Positions 25,638-34,554 are shown, counted from the first letter of the stretch. The stretch is 64,000 nt of DNA from Paenibacillus arenilitoris (GCF_014705655.1 NZ_JACXIY010000022.1:50241-114240), one strand, 5' to 3'. Numbers and translations are program-made. The notes: generated from the letters alone by a model not told the origin.

Positions 25638-26600
25638 ATGTGGAAGACGGTTGCGCGAAGAACGGTCATAATGATTCCTCAAATCTTTTTGCTTAGCATT
25701 CTCGTTTTTTTATTGGCCAAGGCGATGCCGGGAGACGCGCTCACCGGGCTGCTCGATCCGAGCATCGATCCGGCGGCGATCGAGGCGCAGCGGGAGAGGC
25801 TCGGTCTCAATAATCCTTGGTACGTGCAGTACTGGGATTGGATTACGAAGGCGGTGCAGGGCGATTTCGGACAGTCCTTCCGCTTTAAGCTGCCGGTCGC
25901 CGAATTGATCGGCCAGCGGATGATGAATACGATCTGGCTTTCCTTGGCCACGCTCGTGCTGACGTATCTGATCGCGATCCCGCTCGGCATTATTAGCGGA
26001 CGCTACCATGACACGTGGGCCGACCGGTTTATTACGGGCTATACGTACCTCGGCTTCGCGGCCCCGCTGTTTATTTTCGCCCTGTTGATGCTGTGGGTGT
26101 TCGGCTTTCACTTTGGGTGGTTCCCGACCGAAGGGAGCGTCACGCCGGGCACGAAGCCAGGGACTTGGGCATACGCCGCCAGCAAAATCTATCATATCCT
26201 GCTGCCGGCTCTGTCGATGGCGCTCATTACGACGGTCACGACCGTGCAGCTGCTGCGGAGCGAGATCATCGACACGAAGCAGAAGGATTTCATTACGACC
26301 GCGAGAGCGAAGGGCGCATCCGAGTCCCGCGTGTACAACCGGCATATTTTGCGGAATTCCATGCTGCCGATCGCCGCTTTCTTCGGCTATGAAATTACGG
26401 GGCTGATCGGGGGCACGGTGTTCATCGAGAGCATCTTCAGCTACCCGGGAATGGGCGAGCTGTTTCTGAGCTCGATCTCCCTGCGCGATTTCAGCGTGGT
26501 GACGGCGCTCGTGCTGCTGTACGGCGCGGCCTCCATTCTCGGCGCGTTAATCTCGGACCTTATTCTTGGCATCGTCGATCCCCGTATTCGGATCAAATAA
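25638..26600 (+). CDS. Peptide ABC transporter permease (OppB/AppB type)
   Basis: 320 aa from the ATG at 25638, 9 nt after AGAGAGG. Six membrane segments; N-terminal LLAKAMPGDALTGLLDPSID and the periplasmic-loop/EAA segment RAKGASESRVYNRHILRNSM are typical of the OppB/DppB permease group. Forms the channel with the next gene. Confidence 0.92.
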   Translation: MWKTVARRTVIMIPQIFLLSILVFLLAKAMPGDALTGLLDPSIDPAAIEAQRERLGLNNPWYVQYWDWITKAVQGDFGQSFRFKLPVAELIGQRMMNTIWLSLATLVLTYLIAIPLGIISGRYHDTWADRFITGYTYLGFAAPLFIFALLMLWVFGFHFGWFPTEGSVTPGTKPGTWAYAASKIYHILLPALSMALITTVTTVQLLRSEIIDTKQKDFITTARAKGASESRVYNRHILRNSMLPIAAFFGYEITGLIGGTVFIESIFSYPGMGELFLSSISLRDFSVVTALVLLYGAASILGALISDLILGIVDPRIRIK

Positions 26601-26626
26601 ACACTCGGGACGTTGAGGTGAACGGT

Positions 26627-27523
26627 ATGGGAAACACGTACGGCAAGCGGCCGGAGGCGGACCGGAGCCCGTCCGGCTGGCGCATATTGTGGCGCGAGAT
26701 CGTCCGGGACAAGGTAGCGCTCGCCTCCTTCATTTTTTTGGGCCTCGTCTTCTTGGCCGTATACGGCGTCTCGCTCGTGCTGGATCAGAAGCAGATCGTC
26801 ACCGTCGACCTGTTCGCGCTGAATCAGCCGCCGTCCGCGGACTTCTGGCTGGGCACCGACTACGGCGGCCGCGACGTGTTCGGCCAATTGATCATCGGAA
26901 CGCGCAACTCGCTCTCCATCGGCATTATCGTCACGCTGCTTACCGGACTGATCGGCGTCCTGGTCGGACTCGTGTCGGGCTACTTCGGGGGGACGGTCGA
27001 CAACGTCTTTATGCGGTTCGTCGATTTCTTCATGATCCTGCCTACGCTAATGGTCGTCATCGCGTTCGTGACGGCCGTGCCGAAGTACGGCGTCGTGTCG
27101 TTCTCGCTAATTATGACCGCTTTTCTGTGGATGGGCATCGCCCGCTTAATCCGTTCCAAGGCGCTGCAGGAGAGGGAGCTGGATTACGTGCAGGCGTCGA
27201 GGACGGTCGGCTCCTCCCATTTCAAAATCATGTTCGCGCAGGTGCTGCCGAATTTAAGCTCCATTATTATCGTGACGATGACGCTCAACTTGGCGGCGAA
27301 CATCGGCCTCGAATCCGGCCTCTCCTTCCTCGGGTTCGGCTTTCCCGAGAGCACGCCGAGCCTCGGCACGCTCGTCAGCTATGCCCGGAACCCGCAGACG
27401 CTGGAGTTCAGATGGTGGATCTGGTTGCCCGCATCGGTACTGATTCTGGTATTGATGCTTTGCATAAACAACGTCGGCCAGGCGCTGAAGCGCGCGGCCG
27501 ACGCAAGGCAAAGAAGAGGATAA
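26627..27523 (+). CDS. Peptide ABC transporter permease (OppC/AppC type)
   Basis: 298 aa from the ATG at 26627, with TTGAGGTG upstream; a GTG at 26618 lies inside that site. Contains the OppC-type segment LGTDYGGRDVFGQLIIGTRN and the EAA loop YVQASRTVGSSHFKIMF. Second half of the peptide channel. Confidence 0.92.
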   Translation: MGNTYGKRPEADRSPSGWRILWREIVRDKVALASFIFLGLVFLAVYGVSLVLDQKQIVTVDLFALNQPPSADFWLGTDYGGRDVFGQLIIGTRNSLSIGIIVTLLTGLIGVLVGLVSGYFGGTVDNVFMRFVDFFMILPTLMVVIAFVTAVPKYGVVSFSLIMTAFLWMGIARLIRSKALQERELDYVQASRTVGSSHFKIMFAQVLPNLSSIIIVTMTLNLAANIGLESGLSFLGFGFPESTPSLGTLVSYARNPQTLEFRWWIWLPASVLILVLMLCINNVGQALKRAADARQRRG

Positions 27524-27538
27524 AAGAGGAGGATGCGT

Positions 27539-29377
27539 ATGAAGAGAAAAAGGTTGTTCCTGCCGCTCATTCTAGCTTTGATGGTCATGCTCGCGGCATG
27601 CACGTCCGGGGGAGGCAACGGCAACGGGGGGAACGATCCGGCGCCGTCGGAAGGAGAGAATAGTCCGGCGCCGACCGAAAGCGCCAAGCCGCCCGAAGAC
27701 GACGGCCTGTATTCCATCGAAGATTTCAGCAACGTGAAGAAAAACGAGGGAGAGCCGATCGAGGGCGGATCGCTCACGTTCGGTCTTGTCTCGGACACTC
27801 CGTTCGAAGGGACGCTGAACTTCAACTTCTATTCCGGCGATCCCGATTCCCAGGTGCTCGGCTGGTTCGACGAAGGGCTGCTGACCTGGGACAAAAACTA
27901 CGTGTACACGAACGACGGAGCGGCGACGTACGAAGTGTCCGAGGACGGACGCACGTTCACGTTCACGATCAGGGACAACGTCAACTGGCACGACGGCAAG
28001 CCGGTCACCGCCGAGGATTGGCTGTTCGCCCACGAGGTGATCGGCGATCCGAAATACGACGGCCCGCGGTACGACTCGAACTTCACCAACATCGTAGGGA
28101 TGACGGAATACCACGAGGGCAAGGCGGATACGATATCCGGCATCGAGGTGCTGAACGAGAAGCAGTTGAAAATCACGTATGTTCAATCGACGCCGTCCCT
28201 GCTGACGGGTGGCGTGTGGAGCTATCCGCTCGCCAAGCATATTTTCGGCAATATGCCCGTCGATAAAATTTCCTCGTCGCCGGAGGTGCGCGAGAAGCCG
28301 ATCGGCTTCGGGCCGTTCAAAGTGGAGAGCATCGTGCCGGGCGAGTCGGTCGTCTACTCCAAAAATACGGATTACTGGCGCGGGGAGCCCGCGCTCGACG
28401 AGGTCGTACTGAAGGTCATCAATCCGACGACCGTCATCCAGCAGCTCGAGAGCGGCAGCGTCGATCTGGTCGATTCCTTCCCGGTCGATCAGTATCCGGA
28501 CAACGCGGACATGTCGAACGTCGAGTTTCTGGGCAATATCGACAGGGCGTACACGTATATCGGCTTTAAGCTCGGCAAATGGGATGCGGAGGCCGGTAAG
28601 GTCGCTCCCGATCCGAACGCGAAGATGGGCGACGTCAACCTTCGGAAGGCGATGTGGCACGCGGTCGACAACGATCAGGTCGGCAAGCGGTTCTACCACG
28701 GCCTGCGCTGGAACGCGACAACGCTCATCCCGCCGTCCCATCCGGAGTACCACGACGCTTCGAATCCGGGCCTCGCGTACGATCCGGAACTCGCGAAGAA
28801 AATTTTGGACGAAGCCGGGTATAAGTTGAACGGCGACTACCGGACCAAGCCGGACGGCAGCGAGCTCGTCATTCATTTTATCTCGATGACCGGCGGCGAC
28901 ATCGCCGAGCCGCTGGCGCGTTACTACGTGCAGTCGTGGCAGGCGATCGGCTTGAACGTTCAGCTGGAGATGGTCGAATTCAACACATTCTACGACCGGG
29001 TCGGCGCGAACGGCGAAGACGATCCGAAGGTGGACGTGTATCAGGGCGCATGGGGCGTCGGGATCGACGTCGATCCGGCCGGCCTGTACGGGCGCGACGC
29101 CATCTACAACTTCCCGCGGTACGCGAGCGAGGAGCAGGACAAATTGCTGGCGGCGGGGATATCGGCGGAGGCGTTCGACGTGAAGAAGCGCCAGGACATT
29201 TACAAACAGTGGCAGCAGCTGATGGTAGAGGAAATTCCGGTCTTCCCGACGCTGTACCGGGCCGTTCTCGCTCCGGTCAACAAGCGGGTGCTCAATTACG
29301 CGATCGGCGACGGAACGGGCATCTATCTGCACCAGCTGGCCGTCTCGCAGGATAAACCGTTCGTGGCGGAAAAATAA
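27539..29377 (+). CDS. Oligopeptide-binding lipoprotein (family 5)
   Basis: 612 aa from the ATG at 27539 (AGAGGAGG 6 nt upstream; the ATG at 27533 abuts the site). Lipobox MLAAC at about residues 19-23, then a Gly/Asn/Pro-rich linker. Family-5 solute-binding signatures are visible: YTNDGAATYEVSEDGRTFTF, NWHDGKPVTAEDWLFAHEV, and the late RKAMWHAVDNDQV. AppA-type peptide receptor for the upstream transporter. Followed by a terminator. Confidence 0.92.
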   Translation: MKRKRLFLPLILALMVMLAACTSGGGNGNGGNDPAPSEGENSPAPTESAKPPEDDGLYSIEDFSNVKKNEGEPIEGGSLTFGLVSDTPFEGTLNFNFYSGDPDSQVLGWFDEGLLTWDKNYVYTNDGAATYEVSEDGRTFTFTIRDNVNWHDGKPVTAEDWLFAHEVIGDPKYDGPRYDSNFTNIVGMTEYHEGKADTISGIEVLNEKQLKITYVQSTPSLLTGGVWSYPLAKHIFGNMPVDKISSSPEVREKPIGFGPFKVESIVPGESVVYSKNTDYWRGEPALDEVVLKVINPTTVIQQLESGSVDLVDSFPVDQYPDNADMSNVEFLGNIDRAYTYIGFKLGKWDAEAGKVAPDPNAKMGDVNLRKAMWHAVDNDQVGKRFYHGLRWNATTLIPPSHPEYHDASNPGLAYDPELAKKILDEAGYKLNGDYRTKPDGSELVIHFISMTGGDIAEPLARYYVQSWQAIGLNVQLEMVEFNTFYDRVGANGEDDPKVDVYQGAWGVGIDVDPAGLYGRDAIYNFPRYASEEQDKLLAAGISAEAFDVKKRQDIYKQWQQLMVEEIPVFPTLYRAVLAPVNKRVLNYAIGDGTGIYLHQLAVSQDKPFVAEK

Positions 29378-29393
29378 ATGGCGACGGGCGAAG

Positions 29394-29424
29394 AGCCTCT
29401 CACTTAGGTGGGAGGCTTTATTTC
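29394..29424 (+). terminator. Rho-independent terminator of peptide ABC operon
   Basis: AGCCTC-T-CAC / GTG-G-GAGGCT stem (29394-29417) with a short TTAG loop, then TTATTTC. Confidence 0.7.
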
Positions 29425-29487
29425 TATCTTTTTGAAACGATATCCACATTTGCCCAGTATTTGATAGAATGAGAGAAGGAGGTGGGA

Positions 29488-31761
29488 ATGTCTGCCATCA
29501 CTATCAAGGGAAGGGAAAACAAACGAAGAAATGGAGTGAGCGTTATTTTGAACCGATTAACGCAATTAACGAAGCCGTCTTTATGGACAAAAGCTTTCGC
29601 TGCCGGCATTTTGGCCTTGTCTATGTTTGCTTCCACGATTCATGCCGCCGATTCGGATAACGGCAGCGCCGGGCAGGCGCTTCCGCTTAACGGAGAGAAC
29701 GCGACGGCATTTTTGGATGAGTTTTTTGCTTCGGAGCCTGCCAAGGCGCAGTACGTCGGCGCTTCCGTCGTGATCGTCAAGGACGGTCAGGTCGTCGCCC
29801 AGAAAGGGTACGGCTATGCCGATCGAGAGAAGGAAGCGGTCGTAGACCCTGCATCCACCGTGTTCCGCGTCGCCTCCGTATCGAAGACCTTTACGGCGGT
29901 GGCGGCCATGCAGCTGGTCGAGCAAGGCAAGATCAACCTGCAGGACGACTTCCGCAAGTACGTGCCCGATCTCAGCTTCGACAACCCGTTCGGCAAGCCG
30001 GTCACGATTGAGCATCTGCTGACGCATACGACGGGCTTCGAAATTCGCGACCCGCAGCCGGAGGACATCCACTACGATCTGGACAAGATCGTCGAGATCG
30101 AAGATTACGTCCGGGCGCACATGCCTCCGGTCGTCCGGGAGCCGGGCAGCTCGTACATGTACGATAACTTCGGATCCTTGCTGCTTGGCTTGATCGTGGA
30201 GAAGGCGAGCGGCGAGCCGTTTGCTTCGTACATGGACAGCAACGTATTCCAGCCGCTCGGCATGGCGAGCAGCGGATACAAGCCGGAGGGCGGGCTGAAG
30301 GAGAAGCTGGCCGTCGGCTACGATCCGACGGGCAAGCCGCTGGACGTGTACGCCGTCACGCCTACCGTTATGCCGCATGGCGGCATGCTGACCACGGCGG
30401 AGGATATCGGCAAGTTCATGATCGCGTTCCTGAATGGCGGGGCCGCCGGCTCCGGCCGCATCCTGTCGGACAACTCCGTCAGCCAGATGGAGCAGTACCG
30501 CTCGTCGATCCATCCGCTGCTGCCGGATACGACCTACGGCTTCGAAGCGCCCTTCCAGCTTCAGGGCGCGGGGGCAAGCGACAAGATCATTACGAAAGCC
30601 GGCGACCTGAACGGCTTCAGCTCTTATTTATTCCTGATCCCGGAGCAGAACACGGGCGTTTTCCTTACTTACAATAAGCTAGGCGCGCTGCGCAACTTGT
30701 TCTATCCGCAATTCATCGCGAAGTTTTTCCCGCAGTACGCGGCGCCGGCCAAGCTCGATCCCTTCGTGCCGCAATCGGCCGAAGAGCTGGCGAAGTTCGA
30801 CGGCTACTACGCCGATCTGCGGATCAGCAGCCTCGTTCACTCGCTGAATGCCGAGGCGGAGAGCGGGCTGGTCGTCTCCGACGCCTTCCTTGGGCCTCGC
30901 GTGCTCAAGCAGGTGGACGACAACCTGTTCGTCGACGAGTTGGCGGGACAGTTCACGGCGTTCAAGCTGGACGCGAGCGGCAACGTCGCTTATTTGAAGG
31001 AGCCTTACATCAATCCGCTCGGATACGCGGCCAAAGGCGCGGAGCCTGCCGGCTTCGCGGACGTGAGCGAGGACGACGCGTACGCCCGGTATATTCTGGC
31101 GCTTCAATCGCTCGGCCATTACCCGAACGACGCGGACGAAGCGTTCGTGCCTGAGCGGGAAGTGACGAGAGGGGAGTTCGTTCGGAACGTCCTCGAAGCA
31201 AGCGGCATCAAAGGCAGCAAAACGACGGAGCCGGCCTTCTCCGACATTGCCGGGCATCCGGACGCCGCTTACGTGCAGATGGCGTACGAGCTCGGCATGG
31301 TGAACGGCGACGGAGCCGGCAAGTTCGAGCCGGACCGCGGCATTGCGCGCCAGGAAGTCGCCGTTATGCTGTGGCGTTTATACAGCAAGACTTACCCGGC
31401 GGAGCTCTTCAGCGGCGTTAAGCTTGCCGGGGAGACGAGCCCTTGGGCGGTTCCGGCCGTTCAAATGCTCGCCGCGCTCGGCATTCACGGACCGGAGGTT
31501 CAGGCCGCGGAAGACGGAGCGGTCGATTACTTGTCCAAGAAGACGCTGAACCGGCAAGAGGAAGCGGCGATTTTGTACGCGCTGCTCACCAAGCCGACGG
31601 ATAAGATCGTCGCCGAGCTTTCGCAGAAGCAGGCGGCAGACGCCGCCGCAGACGGCGCCGAAGAGGCGCCGGCAGATGCGGACGACGCGGGTACGGAGGC
31701 CGATGCGGATGCAGATGCAGATGCAGATGCAGATGCAGATGCAGATGCAGATGCGGCTTAA
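29488..31761 (+). CDS. SLH-anchored serine hydrolase (class C beta-lactamase fold)
   Basis: 757 aa. Start ATG 29488 is 5 nt after AAGGAGG; signal peptide about residues 30-57 ending near IHAAD. The hydrolase domain (about 75-430) has the serine nucleophile in SVSK (residues 130-133), the Tyr-x-Asn motif YDN (225-227) and PHGGM (296-300) in place of KTG, as in esterase/DD-peptidase-like members of the family. After it come three S-layer homology repeats (about 515-720) with VTRGEFVRNVLEA and IARQEVAVMLWRLY cores, which would tie it to cell-wall polymer. The C-terminus is a 9-unit Asp-Ala repeat. Probably a surface peptidase or esterase, and its place after a peptide importer is suggestive. Confidence 0.88.
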   Translation: MSAITIKGRENKRRNGVSVILNRLTQLTKPSLWTKAFAAGILALSMFASTIHAADSDNGSAGQALPLNGENATAFLDEFFASEPAKAQYVGASVVIVKDGQVVAQKGYGYADREKEAVVDPASTVFRVASVSKTFTAVAAMQLVEQGKINLQDDFRKYVPDLSFDNPFGKPVTIEHLLTHTTGFEIRDPQPEDIHYDLDKIVEIEDYVRAHMPPVVREPGSSYMYDNFGSLLLGLIVEKASGEPFASYMDSNVFQPLGMASSGYKPEGGLKEKLAVGYDPTGKPLDVYAVTPTVMPHGGMLTTAEDIGKFMIAFLNGGAAGSGRILSDNSVSQMEQYRSSIHPLLPDTTYGFEAPFQLQGAGASDKIITKAGDLNGFSSYLFLIPEQNTGVFLTYNKLGALRNLFYPQFIAKFFPQYAAPAKLDPFVPQSAEELAKFDGYYADLRISSLVHSLNAEAESGLVVSDAFLGPRVLKQVDDNLFVDELAGQFTAFKLDASGNVAYLKEPYINPLGYAAKGAEPAGFADVSEDDAYARYILALQSLGHYPNDADEAFVPEREVTRGEFVRNVLEASGIKGSKTTEPAFSDIAGHPDAAYVQMAYELGMVNGDGAGKFEPDRGIARQEVAVMLWRLYSKTYPAELFSGVKLAGETSPWAVPAVQMLAALGIHGPEVQAAEDGAVDYLSKKTLNRQEEAAILYALLTKPTDKIVAELSQKQAADAAADGAEEAPADADDAGTEADADADADADADADADADAA
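31702..31755 (+). repeat. (GATGCR)9 hexanucleotide repeat inside CDS
   Basis: Nine tandem 6-nt units: GATGCG, seven GATGCA, GATGCG. It encodes the Asp-Ala tail of the SLH hydrolase just before the stop. In-frame gain or loss of units by slippage would change tail length without breaking the gene. Confidence 0.95.
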
Positions 31762-31778
31762 CGAGTAACGCAATCGAC

Positions 31779-31823
31779 ACAATGGCGGTGCCAGGGACGA
31801 TCCCTGCGCCGCCATTGTTTGCG
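31779..31823 (+). terminator. Hairpin after SLH hydrolase gene
   Basis: ACAATGGCGG / CCGCCATTGT outer stem with CAGGG / CCCTG inside, followed by TTTGCG. Strong stem, poor T run; probable terminator. Confidence 0.6.
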
Positions 31824-31845
31824 TTCGGACGATGGCCGATCGCCG

Positions 31846-31922
31846 GTCTAATTTCTAGATCGAATTCGCCTAAAGTCGACTCAAATTTGCGCATCAGCTC
31901 TCATTTTTAGATCGGATCTGTC
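31846..31922. repeat. Two TAGATC-type motifs
   Basis: GTCTAATTTCTAGATCGAAT followed by TCGCC (31846-31870) and TCTCATTTTTAGATCGGATC followed by TG (about 31899-31920). Similar to the reverse complement of 20812-20834. Both end in a C/T-rich CC. Confidence 0.45.
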
Positions 31923-32010
31923 CAGCTAACCGCAGCATGAGCTCATATCCGCCGTTTCCGGGCAGTCGATCGTTACGGGCTCCTCTGGTTATTGGCTCCT
32001 CCGCAGGGGA

Positions 32011-32200
32011 TTTAGTATCAAATTTTGAAATTAAAAGCGAAAGCAGGAGGCAATAGTGGGATTTATTTTCAAATTTTGAAATTATACCAGTGAATGTCGA
32101 AATCATAAGCCCGAAAGGTACCGTTTAATATCAAATATTGAAATGAATTTGAGAGGGGAGGGGGCTATGTTCGATTTTGTTTCAATATTTGATAGTATTA
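32011..32200. repeat. Cluster of ATCAAA(T/A)(A/T)TTGAAAT palindromes
   Basis: Four near-palindromic units about 50-60 nt apart: TATCAAATTTTGAAATT near 32017-32033, TTCAAATTTTGAAATT near 32068-32083, TATCAAATATTGAAATG near 32129-32145, and the inverted GTTTCAATATTTGATAGT near 32179-32197. The region up to the hairpin at 32306 has no credible gene. Confidence 0.75.
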
Positions 32201-32305
32201 TCTCTCCCTTGGGGCTAATTGACGTCGAAGAAGGGGAGCGCATTGGGGAAGCGTGCAAAAAAGAGGGGCATGAGGAGCGGGAAGGTGACTTTAATAGAAA
32301 ATAGA

Positions 32306-32343
32306 GCCGTCTCTCAGGTCGCTTCATGACCTTTTGAGACGGC
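32306..32343 (-). terminator. Hairpin at the end of the 32.3-32.6 kb gene
   Basis: GCCGTCTC..AGGTC-N6-GACCT..GAGACGGC, perfect outer 8-bp arms (32306-32313, 32336-32343), followed on the minus strand by TCTATTTTC. It overlaps the last codons of the small minus-strand gene and resembles 22186-22223. Confidence 0.75.
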
Positions 32344-32601
32344 TTCCTGCATAGCCGCTATTTTGATGGTGACCGATTGTTTCATGAGAATTTGCTTCAA
32401 TTGCTGCTTCTGAAGAGGGTTGGGCTGATCGAAAAATCGTCCGTCGCGCAGCAGTTCGATAAACGCTTGGCTGACGGCCTCGGCGGCCAGCGTTTCGTTG
32501 TCGAGCAAGTAGTAAGCGACTTGATAACCGTAAACCTCGTATTGCTTCAGGACGTCCGCTCTTCTTCGGAGCTCCTGTCTCTTCTCCGTCATAACCTGCA
32601 C
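32314..32601 (-). CDS. Small sigma-factor-like hypothetical protein
   Basis: 95 aa from a GTG at 32601, about 10 nt after GAGGTG; an ATG at 32592 is the alternative. The segment YEVYGYQVAYYLLDNETLAA followed by EAVSQAF resembles region 2 of ECF-type sigma factors, and short proteins like this occur in Paenibacillus relatives. No region 4 is present, so it cannot be a complete sigma factor. Function unknown. Confidence 0.65.
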   Translation of the reverse strand: MQVMTEKRQELRRRADVLKQYEVYGYQVAYYLLDNETLAAEAVSQAFIELLRDGRFFDQPNPLQKQQLKQILMKQSVTIKIAAMQEAVSKGHEAT

Positions 32602-32844
32602 CGCGCGTCTTCACCTCGGCAATCTGCGATTAGCATCCGGATGACTTAACTATACAGCAGGTCGATGCGTCGCCATAGTACCATGTTTCCATGGTACCGT
32701 CAGAAAGTCCATTCATGCGCGCGCGTCCGCTGGCATGTCCGCACGATTTTTCGATCGATTCGTCTTAAGGCTGGGAAGAATGCGCGGAATGCGTTAATAT
32801 AGGAATAGCGGTTTTTTTGCATGGCAGAGAGGAATCGGTGACAG

Positions 32845-33630
32845 ATGAGAATTGGTTTTTTCGACTCGGGGATCGGCGGGCTGACCGTGCTGGCGGAGGC
32901 GCTTCGCATGATGCCCGACAAGGATTTTTTATATATGGCGGACAGGCTCCACGTTCCGTACGGCACGAAGCCGCAGGATGAAGTGAAATCGTATATTTTC
33001 GAAGCTGTCGGAGACATGATGAAGGAAGGCATCGACGCGCTCGTCGTCGCGTGCAACACGGCGACCTCGATCGCGATCAACGAACTGAGGGAGACGTACG
33101 CCCTGCCGATCGTCGGCATGGAGCCGGCGGTGAAGCCGGCGGTGGAGATGATCCGGGCTACCGGCAAGCGGGTGCTCGTGTTCGCGACGCCGCTGACGCT
33201 TCAGCTGCCGAAGTATTACGCGCTCGTCTCCCGCGTCGACGAGAAGGGGATGGTGGACTCGCTGCCGCTGCCGGAGCTGGTTCAATATTGCGAATCGCTG
33301 CAATTCGACCGTAAGGTCATGAACGATTACTTCCGCTCGAAATTGTCGGCTTACGAATTGGACAACTACGGCATTATCGTGCTAGGCTGCACGCATTATC
33401 CGTTCTATACGGACATCCTGCGCGAGGTGCTGCCGCCGCATATCGAAATCGTCGACGGCAACCTCGGCACGGTGAAGCGGCTGTCCGCGCTCATCAGCCG
33501 GTACGGCATTCCGGGCGGCGGAGGAAGCGGCGACGTCAAGTTCATGTGCACCGGCGGCGACCCGGCCTACATCGACAAGATGCAGACCGCGCTCGCGCTC
33601 CTGCAGCGAAAGCAGGGCGTGCCGGAATAA
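32845..33630 (+). CDS. murI: Glutamate racemase
   Basis: 261 aa. Makes D-glutamate for peptidoglycan. N-terminal FFDSGIGGLT places the catalytic acid Asp7-Ser8, and the two catalytic cysteines are Cys70 in VACNTATS and Cys182 in GCTHYPF. Start ATG 32845 follows GAGAGGAATCGG. Single gene, opposite in direction to the genes on both sides. Length is normal for the family. Confidence 0.95.
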   Translation: MRIGFFDSGIGGLTVLAEALRMMPDKDFLYMADRLHVPYGTKPQDEVKSYIFEAVGDMMKEGIDALVVACNTATSIAINELRETYALPIVGMEPAVKPAVEMIRATGKRVLVFATPLTLQLPKYYALVSRVDEKGMVDSLPLPELVQYCESLQFDRKVMNDYFRSKLSAYELDNYGIIVLGCTHYPFYTDILREVLPPHIEIVDGNLGTVKRLSALISRYGIPGGGGSGDVKFMCTGGDPAYIDKMQTALALLQRKQGVPE

Positions 33631-33649
33631 GGCGCAGCTGCGGCTGCCC

Positions 33650-34499
33650 TTAGGCTTGCCGCCTGGCGTAGTCGTTCGCCGCCGCGGCCAGATAGTAGGA
33701 GAGCCCCGTCTGCTGGGCTTCAAGCATTTGCAAATGAAAGTCGTAGCTCAAGCGTAAACGGCTGACGCCGTCAATTGGCGGCATAAGCTCGTTTCGCGAT
33801 GAAATATAAGCTCATTTATAAGTGCAAAACTTATAGATTCTTATATTTTAAGAAAAATTCGGTCTGCGCGGCAAAATCCGCCGCGGACAGCGCGTGGCCA
33901 TGCCCGTTCAGGAAGAGCAGATGGTTATGAACGAGCTCGCGCACCTGATCGTCCCTATGCTTGAGTCCTTCTCTTAGCGCTTCGGCCATCCCGTTCATGA
34001 AGGCGGCGGCTTCGGCCGCCTGCTCGTTCATCTCCGGAACGTCGATTGCGTCGTTCCCCAGCTCGTGCCCGTAATTTTCCCGAATATGCCGATTATGCTC
34101 CTCCAAAGCTTCCTTCCATGCTTCCTCGTTTTCGAAGCCCTTGAACATTTCCCGTTGATTCATCGTTTCACCGCTCCTCGCATAGATTTTGGATTGACGC
34201 AATGTCCGAATGACCGTCTCCAGACGCTCCTTCCGGCGGAGAAGCAACTCCTCCTGGCTCGCTAGCACGGCTAACCGGTCCGACTCGCCTTCGAGCAGCC
34301 GTTTAATTTGCTCGAGCGGCAGGTCGAGCTCCCGGTAGAACAAAATGTGCTGCAGCCGCTCCAATTCCTTAGTCCCGTACAGCCGATACCCGGCCTCGCT
34401 AATTTCGCTCGGCGGCAGCAGGCCGATTTTGTGATAGTGATGCAACGTCTTGATCGTCGTGCCGGATAGGTTCGACACTTCCTTAACGGTATAAAGCAT
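33650..34499 (-). pseudogene. MerR/TipAS regulator split by 100-bp element
   Basis: From the ATG at 34499 (AAAGGAG upstream) an N-terminal MerR helix-turn-helix (YTVKEVSNLSGTTIKTLHHY, residues 3-22), coiled coil to about 110, then a TipAS-type effector domain. The present open frame stops after 222 residues at 33831, but its last five residues (KYKNL) are coded by a dispersed 100-bp repeat (33749-33848). Beyond the repeat, 33650-33748 encodes SYDFHLQMLEAQQTGLSYYL and 12 more residues, the missing end of the TipAS domain. Removing exactly 100 bp joins codon 217 to this tail and gives 249 aa, the usual family length. A truncated 222-aa protein may still bind DNA. Confidence 0.85.
33749..33848 (-). 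mobile_element. 100-bp dispersed element, full copy B (insertion)
   Basis: About 94% identical to 13512-13611 in reverse orientation; the six differences spare the outer arms of the nested inverted repeat. It interrupts a MerR/TipAS coding sequence between codons TTA and AGC, and its exact removal restores the frame, so it arrived as a unit. No flanking target duplication is visible. It has no coding capacity, so it would need a transposase in trans. Confidence 0.85.
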
Positions 34500-34523
34500 T
34501 CGGTTCGCTCCTTTCCTGTTCCA

Positions 34524-34554
34524 AGCATAAAGGCTCCTCCAAGGGGAGAGTCAA
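34524..34554 (-). promoter_or_regulatory. MerR-type promoter with 19-bp spacer
   Basis: On the minus strand TTGACT (34549-34554), a 19-nt spacer and TATGCT (34524-34529). The spacer contains the dyad CTCC-CCTT-GGAG. Long 19-bp spacers with a central dyad are the hallmark of MerR-family controlled promoters, so this is probably the regulator's own operator. Confidence 0.75.

Noticed and set aside
31586..31894. Minus-strand frame with a His-Leu repeat
   Set aside because: Antisense of the GATGCR microsatellite in the SLH hydrolase gene.
31894..32327. Two small minus-strand frames (70 and 74 codons)
   Set aside because: They translate the palindrome cluster and hairpin; residues repeat with the DNA repeats and no family is recognised.
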